From contig DKVI01000112.1 in NCBI GenBank assembly GCA_002491115.1, forward strand, positions 1 to 12,593: a stretch of DNA of 12,593 bases, in the 5' to 3' direction. Numbering within the stretch: position 1 is the stretch's first letter; each line of letters starts with the position of its first letter. Shown here piece by piece: positions 7,249 through 12,593 of this stretch. Both the position numbers and the translations under genes were made by a program. Under the pieces are notes generated by a model. The model was given only the letters and a program-made list of their open reading frames with translations, was not told the DNA's origin and searched no databases. Source of the stretch: Lachnospiraceae bacterium UBA7182 (lineage in GTDB: Bacteria; Bacillota; Clostridia; Lachnospirales; Lachnospiraceae).

Positions 7249-7277
7249 GATAACAACAAAACGGATAACAACAAAAC
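7249..7277 (+). repeat. Tandem direct repeat in the 5' leader of URO-D gene 2
   Basis: GATAACAACAAAAC occurs at 7249-7262 and 7264-7277, a 15-base period, immediately before the AGGAGG (7278-7283). The C/A-rich leader should be unstructured and favour ribosome loading. It is either a local duplication or a protein/RNA contact site. Confidence 0.8.
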
Positions 7278-7291
7278 AGGAGGTTTAGAAA

Positions 7292-8410
7292 ATGACACCG
7301 AGAGAAAGGGTATTGGCAACTATTAACCACAAGACACCGGACCGCATCGTTACAGAACTGGGATCCACCAACTGCACGTCAATAGCCAGAAAAACCTATG
7401 ACCGGGTTAAAAAAATACTGGGTATTCAGGCAGAAGATCAGCTGTTGATGGAAGATTTTCAGATCAGTATTGTGGATGAACCGGTTCTGGAATTTCTGGG
7501 AACGGATACGCGGGGCGTACCGGCACATCAGTGTTTTGAGAAAAAAGTGATCAATGACAGAGAATTTATAGATCATTTTGGCATCCACTTTAAGATGCCG
7601 GATAATGAACTCTACTATGATATGGTGCATCATCCGCTTCAGGATATGACAGAACTGGCTGAGATCAGGGAATATCAGTGGCCGGATCCCATTGCGCCGG
7701 GCGCGGTGGCCGGATGCCGTGAACGTGCACAGAAACTGAAAGAGGAAAACAAGTATGCTATTGTCGGTGATATCGTGGACTCCGGGATTTTTGAGCCGGC
7801 CCATTATCTGCGGGGATTCCAGAATTTCCTGACGGATATGCTGGCGGATGAGGATATTGTTCATTATCTGATGGAACATATGCTGCAGTTTCAGTGTGCA
7901 AGACAGGAACAGTATCTTAATGAAGTGGGTGAATATCTGGATATAGTTTTTGTGGGAGATGATCTGGCAGCGGCGAGATCGCCGTTAATGTCACCGGATT
8001 TATACAGAGAAATAATTAAGCCATATCAAAAACGGTATTTTGATTTTATCAAGCAGCATACAAATGCCAAACTAATGTATCATTCCTGCGGCAATGTGCT
8101 TCCCCTTCTGCCGGATCTGATCGAGATTGGCGTGGATATCCTGAATCCAATTCAGGTCAATGCAGTGGATATGGATCCCAAACGTCTGAAACAGGAATAT
8201 GGTGATCAGATTTGCTTCTGCGGCGGCATCGATACCAGCCACATATTGCCAAATGGAAGTATAGATGATGTCAGGGATGAGGTATTTAGGAGAATCGAGG
8301 AAATGGGTCCGGAGGGTTATATCCTGACTGCGGTGCATGATATCCAGGCAGATGTTCCGGCGGAAAACGTGTTGGCTATGTACAAAGCGGCCAAAGAAAA
8401 GCAGTTTTAA
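7292..8410 (+). CDS. URO-D/MtaA-family protein 2
   Basis: Second uroporphyrinogen decarboxylase-superfamily protein (372 aa), a diverged paralogue of 4804-6078. It starts with MTPRERVLATINHKTPDRI and shows VGDDLAAARSPLMSPDLY (221-238), HSCGN (His264, Cys266), LNPIQVNAVDMDP (284-296), FCGGIDTS (309-316) and HDIQADVPAEN (349-359). As in copy 1, His-x-Cys is present and the position of the third zinc ligand of MtaA-type enzymes is His349 instead of Cys. Instead of copy 1's GGGC it has CGGID with Cys310. No RQAGRY heme-pathway motif is seen. AGGAGG (7278-7283) is 8 bases upstream of the ATG. It has its own promoter and a separate promoter follows for the regulator, so it is probably monocistronic or weakly linked downstream. 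Reaction unknown. Confidence 0.88.
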   Translation: MTPRERVLATINHKTPDRIVTELGSTNCTSIARKTYDRVKKILGIQAEDQLLMEDFQISIVDEPVLEFLGTDTRGVPAHQCFEKKVINDREFIDHFGIHFKMPDNELYYDMVHHPLQDMTELAEIREYQWPDPIAPGAVAGCRERAQKLKEENKYAIVGDIVDSGIFEPAHYLRGFQNFLTDMLADEDIVHYLMEHMLQFQCARQEQYLNEVGEYLDIVFVGDDLAAARSPLMSPDLYREIIKPYQKRYFDFIKQHTNAKLMYHSCGNVLPLLPDLIEIGVDILNPIQVNAVDMDPKRLKQEYGDQICFCGGIDTSHILPNGSIDDVRDEVFRRIEEMGPEGYILTAVHDIQADVPAENVLAMYKAAKEKQF

Positions 8411-8470
8411 AAAATACATAAAATACGAACATATATTTTCATATCAGCATATGACAAGTTGCTTTTCACA

Positions 8471-8502
8471 CCCGGGCCACGCACTCGCTGCGTGGCTGCG
8501 GG
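8471..8502. other. GC-rich orphan hairpin between URO-D gene 2 and the regulator
   Basis: CCACGCA (8477-8483) and TGCGTGG (8489-8495) form a perfect 7-bp stem with a 5-base loop. CCCG (8471-8474) and CGGG (8499-8502) extend it past a small internal loop. No T-run follows on either strand, so it is a poor terminator. It contrasts sharply with the AT-rich flanks and may be a dispersed palindromic repeat. Confidence 0.6.
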
Positions 8503-8530
8503 AGAACATGATTCAGGTGGCAGATATCAG

Positions 8531-8559
8531 TTGACAAGCCATGGGGACTTTGATAAACA
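8531..8559 (+). promoter_or_regulatory. Promoter of the ROK regulator gene
   Basis: A consensus TTGACA (8531-8536) is followed after 17 bases by TAAACA (8554-8559), preceded by an extended -10 TGA (8551-8553). The -10 itself is weak (3 of 6), consistent with modest regulator expression. It lies 38 bases before the chosen start codon. Confidence 0.55.
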
Positions 8560-8596
8560 TTTATTAGGCATTTTATTAAAGGAGATGGGAAATAAA

Positions 8597-9694
8597 ATGG
8601 AACAGTCAACTGTGGCAGCAAGAAAAACGATAAAAAATACGATTATACGTTATATCGCGGATGAAGGGCCTGTTTCCCGGAATGATATTATCAGAGACTG
8701 CGGTTTCAGCCTGCCCACTGTACTGCAGAAAATCAAAGAGTTGGCAGAGTGCGGATTGATTGAGGAAAGCGGACAGTCAGAATCCAATGGCGGCCGTAAA
8801 GCCAGATTGCTGTCGGTGGTGAAGGATGCCCGATATGCGGCAGGGGTAAATATTACGGCTCATCATCTGGAAATGGTTCTTGTAGGATTGGATGGAACTG
8901 TTTTGACAAGTAAACGGGTACGGCTGTTATTTGAGCTTACACACAGTTACTATCGGCGGTTTGGTGCGGAAATAAGGCAGTTTATTAACGAAAATGTTTG
9001 CGATGCAGAAAAGATTCTGGGTGTCGGCATATCGGTGCCGGGAATTCTGGATAGCGCAAACAAGATTTTGCTGAAGTCCCATGCACTGCAGCTGGAAAAT
9101 TTCAGCCTGAGAGAACTGGAAGCCACAGTGGGCTATCCGGTGTTGTTTGAGAATGATGCCAATGCTGCAGCATTTTCGGAGAAAGGCTTTCGGAATGGCA
9201 CGGCTTTTTATCTGTCCCTGAACTATACCGTAGGAGGTTCCTTCAGTGTAAACGGAAAAGTATTTGGGGGACAGAACAACAAGAGCTCAGAAATCGGACA
9301 TACTACGCTTGTCCCTGGCGGAAAACAATGCTATTGCGGAAAAAAAGGCTGCGTTGACAGTTATTGTTCCGCAAAAGTATTAGCGGAGGATAACCTGGAG
9401 GAGTTTTTCAGATCCGTCAAAGCAGGAGATACCGAATGCAGAAAACGCTGGGACAAATATCTGGAGAATCTTGCTGTTGTTATTTGCAATCTGCGCATAC
9501 TCTATGATTGTGAGATCATTGTTGGCGGACATGTGGGAGGATATCTTGAACCGGATCTTCAGAAACTGCGGCTTTTGGCAATGGAACAGAATCCTTTTGA
9601 TGTGGATGCTTCTTTTATAAAATGCGGAAGATACCGTTGGGAAGCATCAGCCTATGGCATGGCCCTCCATCTGATCGCTCAGTTTTTCTCGTAG
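8597..9694 (+). CDS. ROK-family transcriptional regulator
   Basis: Sugar-responsive DNA-binding regulator (365 aa from this start). The N-terminus carries a winged helix-turn-helix (about 12-75; SRNDIIRDCGFSLPTVLQKI is the reading helix area, followed by the wing SNGGRKARLL). The rest is a ROK sugar-kinase-like domain with FENDANAAA (184-191) and the ROK zinc site His235 (EIGH), Cys245, Cys247 and Cys252. Kinase phosphate motifs are degraded: NITAHH replaces DIGGT-type sequence, and the GTGIGGG loop reads NYTVGGSF, so it should be a regulator and not a kinase. AGGAG (8580-8584) precedes two in-frame ATGs, 8585 and 8597; the first is too close to the site. An upstream ATG at 8459 would run through the hairpin and promoter. 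It probably represses this cluster until its sugar is present. Confidence 0.9.
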   Translation: MEQSTVAARKTIKNTIIRYIADEGPVSRNDIIRDCGFSLPTVLQKIKELAECGLIEESGQSESNGGRKARLLSVVKDARYAAGVNITAHHLEMVLVGLDGTVLTSKRVRLLFELTHSYYRRFGAEIRQFINENVCDAEKILGVGISVPGILDSANKILLKSHALQLENFSLRELEATVGYPVLFENDANAAAFSEKGFRNGTAFYLSLNYTVGGSFSVNGKVFGGQNNKSSEIGHTTLVPGGKQCYCGKKGCVDSYCSAKVLAEDNLEEFFRSVKAGDTECRKRWDKYLENLAVVICNLRILYDCEIIVGGHVGGYLEPDLQKLRLLAMEQNPFDVDASFIKCGRYRWEASAYGMALHLIAQFFS

Positions 9695-9754
9695 AGCAGT
9701 ATGTATGCCTGGGCTGCAGGAAAGTTTCGGGTCATGGCTGATGAAGGAGGAAAA

Positions 9755-10801
9755 ATGAATAAAAAGATGATCCAGCAGGTGATGACTGCACCGAAAAAAA
9801 TTGAATTTAGGAATGTTGAGATTCCTGAACCAGAGGAAAATCAGATTTTGGTCAAAATTATGAAAATCGGCGTGTGTGGAAGCGATATCCATGTGTACCA
9901 TGGCACACATCCTTTTACGTCTTATCCCATTACACAGGGACATGAGGTCTCTGCAAAAGTTGTTAAACTGGGAGCAAAAGTCACCGGATTTACGGCAGGA
10001 CAAAAAGTGACGATAGAACCGCAGGTGTATTGCGGCAAGTGTTATCCGTGCACCCATGGAAAATATAATCTGTGTGAAAACCTGAAAGTGATGGGATTTC
10101 AGACAACAGGTATCGCCAGTGAATACTTTGCGGTAGACGCCTCTAAAGTGACGCCTCTTCCGGAGAGTATGTCATTTGATGAAGGGGCTATGATCGAGCC
10201 GCTGGCGGTTACCATACATGCAGCAAAACGGTTTGGGGATCTGGAGGGCAAAAACGTGGCTATTCTCGGCGCGGGCCCCATCGGGATTTTACTGGCACAG
10301 TCATGCAAAGCTTTTGGCGCGGCGGGCGTTATGATCACAGATATATCGGATTATCGTCTGAAACTGGCTGAACAGGTTGGCACTGACTTTGCGGTAAACA
10401 CGAAAGAAAAAGATTTCGGGGAGGCAATGGTTACATGCTTCGGACCTGATAAAGCCGATGTGATCTATGACTGTGCCGGAAATGATATCACCATGGGGCA
10501 GGCGATAAAGTACGCCCGGAAAGGAAGCACCATCATTCTGGTAGCCGTGTTTGCCGGGATGGCTACGGTAGATCTGGCTGTCCTGAATGATCATGAACTG
10601 GATTTGAACACGACAATGATGTATCGGCATGAGGACTATGTGGATGCGATCCGTTTTGTAGAAGAAGGTAAGATCCAGCTTAAACCCTTGATGAGCGAGC
10701 ATTTTCCTTTTGCTCGTTATCAGGATGCGTATGAGTACATTGATCAGAACCGGGAGACAACAATGAAGGTTCTGATTGATATTGACCCGAGCGAAGAGTG
10801 A
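9755..10801 (+). CDS. Zinc-dependent MDR dehydrogenase 2 (sorbitol dehydrogenase-like)
   Basis: Medium-chain dehydrogenase (348 aa). Likely catalytic zinc ligands are Cys41 (GVCGSD), His63-Glu64 (GHE) and Glu148 (MIEPLA). The structural zinc cysteines are 93, 96, 99 and 107. The Rossmann motif GAGPIG (172-177) with Asp196 after the second strand suggests NAD. It is clearly different from dehydrogenase 1, not a recent duplicate, so it should act on another substrate or carbon. AAGGAGG (about 9744-9750) sits right before ATG 9755; an in-frame ATG at 9701 lacks a site and adds 18 non-conserved residues. It follows the ROK gene by 60 bases with no terminator or clear promoter, so the regulator and this enzyme are probably co-transcribed. 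Confidence 0.92.
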   Translation: MNKKMIQQVMTAPKKIEFRNVEIPEPEENQILVKIMKIGVCGSDIHVYHGTHPFTSYPITQGHEVSAKVVKLGAKVTGFTAGQKVTIEPQVYCGKCYPCTHGKYNLCENLKVMGFQTTGIASEYFAVDASKVTPLPESMSFDEGAMIEPLAVTIHAAKRFGDLEGKNVAILGAGPIGILLAQSCKAFGAAGVMITDISDYRLKLAEQVGTDFAVNTKEKDFGEAMVTCFGPDKADVIYDCAGNDITMGQAIKYARKGSTIILVAVFAGMATVDLAVLNDHELDLNTTMMYRHEDYVDAIRFVEEGKIQLKPLMSEHFPFARYQDAYEYIDQNRETTMKVLIDIDPSEE

Positions 10802-10872
10802 TCTTTGCCTTTTGAATCAGAAACCGGCTCATTCCATACATAGTATCAAGGAGCGGAATTTTGACGGCGGCA

Positions 10873-10901
10873 TTGCAAAGGGAGCCGTTTGGCAGTATAC
10901 T
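10873..10901 (+). promoter_or_regulatory. Promoter of the iron-type dehydrogenase gene
   Basis: TTGCAA (10873-10878) and TATACT (10896-10901) are separated by 17 bases. Transcription would start near 10908, leaving a leader of about 88 bases. No terminator is visible between dehydrogenase 2 and this site, so read-through may add to expression. Confidence 0.6.
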
Positions 10902-10926
10902 GAACTGTACTGGCAAAGTATATGCC
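10891..10926. promoter_or_regulatory. Palindrome and inverted repeat over the -10 box, candidate operator
   Basis: CAGTATACTG (10893-10902) is a perfect 10-bp palindrome covering the -10 box. A wider inverted repeat joins GGCAGTATAC (10891-10900) with GTATATGCC (10918-10926), with one bulged G. A repressor bound here would block polymerase. CTGAAC inside it (10900-10905) also opens the CTGAACAGTTAC elements at 9 and 3903. Confidence 0.5.
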
Positions 10927-10995
10927 TTGCACAAACAGGAGATGTTTGGGCAGGGCACGTGACCGGAATACGGATACGAGAAAGGAAAAGCGGAT

Positions 10996-12111
10996 ATGAA
11001 TATGAGCTGGTATATGCCCACCAGGCTGATCACCGGGCTGGGCTGTGTGAAAGATTCGGCAAAAGAGTTTGCGAAACTGGGAAAATCCTGTCTGATCGTT
11101 ACCGGAAAGCATTCGGCGAAGGCCTGCGGGGCTCTGGCGGATGTGGAAGCGGCGCTTGAAAAGATGGGGATAAGCCGGGAGATTTATGACGGGATCGGAC
11201 AGAATCCCCGTCTGACGGACTGCATGGAAGCGGCCGGACAGGCGGTTCGCATGGGGGCGGACTTCATCGTCGGTATCGGCGGGGGGTCTCCGCTGGACGC
11301 GGCCAAATGTATTGCGGTTCTGGCGGCCCATCCCGGGATGACCCAGGAGGAACTGTACGCGCTGCACTGGCCGAACCCTGTACTGCCGGTGGCGGCGGTG
11401 GGGACGACGGCGGGAACCGGCAGCGAGGTGACGAAGGTGGCGGTGATCACCACGCCGGACGGCCGGAAGAGGAGCCTCAACGACGAGCCGCTCTATCCCA
11501 CGCTGGCTCTGGGGGATCCGGCATATACCCGGAGCCTTCCGGAGCTGTTTACCCGTTCTACCGCTGTGGATGCGCTGGCCCACTGTATGGAGAGCTATTT
11601 CAGCCGTCTCGCCAACGTGATCTCCCGCGCTTATGCCGTGCAGGGTATACGCCTGCTCCTTGAGCAGTTTAAAAAAAGGGAGAACGAGGGCTGGGAGGAT
11701 ATGACTCTTCTTGACCGCGAGATTTTTTACAATGCCTCCATATACGGTGGTCTGGCTATCAATACGACGGGAACGTCGTTTCCTCATAATATAGGATATC
11801 TTCTGACGGAGCAGTATGGTGTCCCCCACGGGACGGCCTGCGCCGTATTTCTGCAGGAGTTTTATCAGTATAATAAGGAAGTTGTCCCCGAACTGACGGA
11901 GCGTTTCCTGAGAGAGATTGACTGTGATGAGGATACGCTTCTGCGGACGGTCCGGACAGTTACGCCGTCCTGTGACATCACTGTTTCCGAGGAGAAGATC
12001 GCGGAGGTCCACGGGCGCTGGATCGGGAACAGCAGTATCAAAAAATGCTGGGGTGACTTTACACCTGAGCGGGCGGATGAGGTTCTGCGCCGGTTATTCG
12101 GGAAAAAATAA
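10996..12111 (+). CDS. Iron-containing (group III) alcohol dehydrogenase
   Basis: Fe-ADH family NAD(P)-dependent dehydrogenase/reductase (371 aa), interconverting an alcohol and an aldehyde or ketone. The nucleotide-binding GIGGGSPLDAAK (93-104) and the TTAGTGSEVT segment (137-146) are intact. The four metal ligands are at their expected places: Asp192 and His196 (VDALAH), His264 (FPHNIGY) and His278 (VPHGTA), closely matching the spacing in FucO-type enzymes. A GGAAAAG site precedes the ATG; a second in-frame ATG two codons later is possible. It has its own promoter and candidate operator. Base composition is higher in GC than the upstream genes: bases 11401-11460 hold 43 G+C of 60, against 29 of 60 at 9181-9240 in the ROK gene. 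It may thus have another history than the catabolic cluster. Confidence 0.93.
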   Translation: MNMSWYMPTRLITGLGCVKDSAKEFAKLGKSCLIVTGKHSAKACGALADVEAALEKMGISREIYDGIGQNPRLTDCMEAAGQAVRMGADFIVGIGGGSPLDAAKCIAVLAAHPGMTQEELYALHWPNPVLPVAAVGTTAGTGSEVTKVAVITTPDGRKRSLNDEPLYPTLALGDPAYTRSLPELFTRSTAVDALAHCMESYFSRLANVISRAYAVQGIRLLLEQFKKRENEGWEDMTLLDREIFYNASIYGGLAINTTGTSFPHNIGYLLTEQYGVPHGTACAVFLQEFYQYNKEVVPELTERFLREIDCDEDTLLRTVRTVTPSCDITVSEEKIAEVHGRWIGNSSIKKCWGDFTPERADEVLRRLFGKK

Positions 12112-12112
12112 A

Positions 12113-12145
12113 GGGCCATGGTCGGGCCCGGGGCTTTGCGTTTTT
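12113..12145 (+). terminator. Probable terminator after the iron-type dehydrogenase
   Basis: GGGCC (12113-12117) pairs with GGCCC (12125-12129) over a 7-base loop, starting just after the stop codon. The T-rich part, TTTGCGTTTTT (12135-12145), begins a few bases later, so termination may be incomplete. The rpsB promoter follows at once. Confidence 0.5.
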
Positions 12146-12158
12146 GGAAAATTCCGTC

Positions 12159-12188
12159 TTGCAAAGTCTTTATGGGTTGTGTTATAAT
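12159..12188 (+). promoter_or_regulatory. Strong promoter of the rpsB operon
   Basis: TTGCAA (12159-12164) and a perfect TATAAT (12183-12188) are 18 bases apart, with an extended -10 TGT (12180-12182). This is the best promoter in the window, as expected for a ribosomal protein gene. The start site would be near 12195, giving a leader of about 109 bases. Confidence 0.85.
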
Positions 12189-12208
12189 TCAAATGTTGCG
12201 ATTAAACA

Positions 12209-12270
12209 CATGTGTGGGGTGCGTGCCGGTGCCTGATGCCCTTCGGGTGGCGCGGACAGCGAAACACATG
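12209..12270 (+). promoter_or_regulatory. Structured rpsB leader RNA, candidate S2 autoregulatory element
   Basis: Three nested pairings are visible: CATGTGT (12209-12215) with ACACATG (12264-12270), CGTGCC (12222-12227) with GGCGCG (12249-12254, one G-U), and an apical CCC/GGG around TTC (12239-12247). The fold ends 20 bases before the AGGAG (12291-12295). Autogenous control of rpsB by S2 is established in E. coli; that this leader binds S2 is inference. Confidence 0.55.
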
Positions 12271-12303
12271 GAAGCAAAACAAATCAAAAAAGGAGAAAAA
12301 ACA

Positions 12304-12593
12304 ATGGGCGTAATTTCAATGAAACAGCTTTTGGAAGCAGGTGTGCATTTCGGTCATCAGACGAGGAGATGGAATCCGAAAATGGCTCCGTATATTTACA
12401 CAGAGCGTAACGGTATCTACATCATTGACCTGCAGAAATCCGTGGGCATGGTGGACGAGGCTTACAAAGCTGTTGCCAATATCGCTGCCGAGGGCGGTTC
12501 CATTCTGTTTGTGGGAACAAAGAAACAGGCTCAGGACGCCATCGCTTTAGAGGCGACCCGCTGCGGTATGTTCTATGTAAACGAGAGATGGCT
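12304..12593 (+). CDS. rpsB: 30S ribosomal protein S2, N-terminal part (cut by window end)
   Basis: Component of the small ribosomal subunit, located on its head/platform side and needed for initiation together with S1 in many bacteria. The first 96 residues are present with unmistakable S2 signatures: LLEAGVHFGHQTRRWNPKM near residue 9, YIYTERNGIYIIDLQK and ILFVGTKKQAQDAI. The ATG at 12304 follows AGGAG (12291-12295) with 8 bases spacing. The reading frame is open to the last base, so the rest of the gene lies outside. In most bacteria tsf (elongation factor Ts) follows. This is a housekeeping locus and marks the right border of the sugar-related cluster. Confidence 0.98.
   Translation, partial: MGVISMKQLLEAGVHFGHQTRRWNPKMAPYIYTERNGIYIIDLQKSVGMVDEAYKAVANIAAEGGSILFVGTKKQAQDAIALEATRCGMFYVNERW

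Noticed and set aside
7249..7277. XylR-type ROK operator in the tandem repeat
   Set aside because: ACAACAAAAC only loosely resembles a half-site of the known xyl operator, and the copies are direct, not inverted.
4804..8410. Heme-pathway uroporphyrinogen decarboxylase (hemE) for the two URO-D-family genes
   Set aside because: Neither protein has the RQAGRY-type N-terminal motif, both have the H-x-C methyltransferase-like motif, and no other heme genes are nearby.
8471..8502. Terminator of URO-D gene 2
   Set aside because: The stem is not followed by a T-run on either strand.
8459..8596. Upstream start for the ROK regulator
   Set aside because: It would translate through the orphan hairpin and the TTGACA promoter; the helix-turn-helix begins after 8597 and AGGAG lies at 8580-8584.
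9701..9754. Upstream start for zinc dehydrogenase 2
   Set aside because: No ribosome site there; a strong one directly precedes 9755, where family similarity begins.
10846..12012. Minus-strand open frame of 388 codons opposite the iron-type dehydrogenase
   Set aside because: Arg/His-rich shadow caused by the GC-rich codons of the dehydrogenase, whose metal ligands and cofactor motif are all intact.

Overview
The window looks like a chromosomal segment of a Clostridia-type Gram-positive bacterium, most likely Lachnospiraceae. The evidence is strong AGGAGG ribosome binding sites, sigma-A-type promoters, a Cys-anchored solute-binding lipoprotein with a Ser/Ala/Glu-rich linker, and the gene mix (Rbs-type ABC importer, URO-D-family proteins, ROK regulator). 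This placement is an inference; no marker gene is complete. All supported genes are on the + strand.

Layout. (1) 1-7164 reads as one long catabolic operon: sugar-binding lipoprotein (162-1280), a terminator-like hairpin, tandem ATPase (1418-2923), permease (2933-3880), cytoplasmic esterase (3944-4777), URO-D-family protein 1 (4804-6078) and zinc dehydrogenase 1 (6100-7113), closed by a good terminator (7122-7164). (2) A new extended -10 promoter (7198-7227) drives a second URO-D-family protein (7292-8410). (3) After a GC-rich orphan hairpin, a TTGACA promoter drives a ROK regulator (8597-9694), followed closely by zinc dehydrogenase 2 (9755-10801). (4) An iron-type alcohol dehydrogenase (10996-12111) has its own promoter with a palindrome on its -10 box, and is clearly more GC-rich than its neighbours. 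(5) The window ends in a core locus: a consensus promoter, a structured leader RNA and the first third or so of rpsB (12304 to the edge).

Working model (inference). An Rbs-type importer brings in a sugar, polyol or cyclitol, possibly acylated or O-methylated. The esterase removes an acyl group, the MDR dehydrogenases oxidise hydroxyls, and the Fe-ADH handles an aldehyde or alcohol product. The two URO-D-family proteins carry an H-x-C ... H pattern like the zinc site of MtaA/MtbA-type methyltransferases, but with His where those have the last Cys. No corrinoid protein and no sugar kinase are encoded here. This combination, controlled by a ROK repressor, is the part of the window most likely to be an undescribed pathway. 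No RNA genes, CRISPR arrays or mobile elements were found, and no gene-free stretch exceeds 300 bases.
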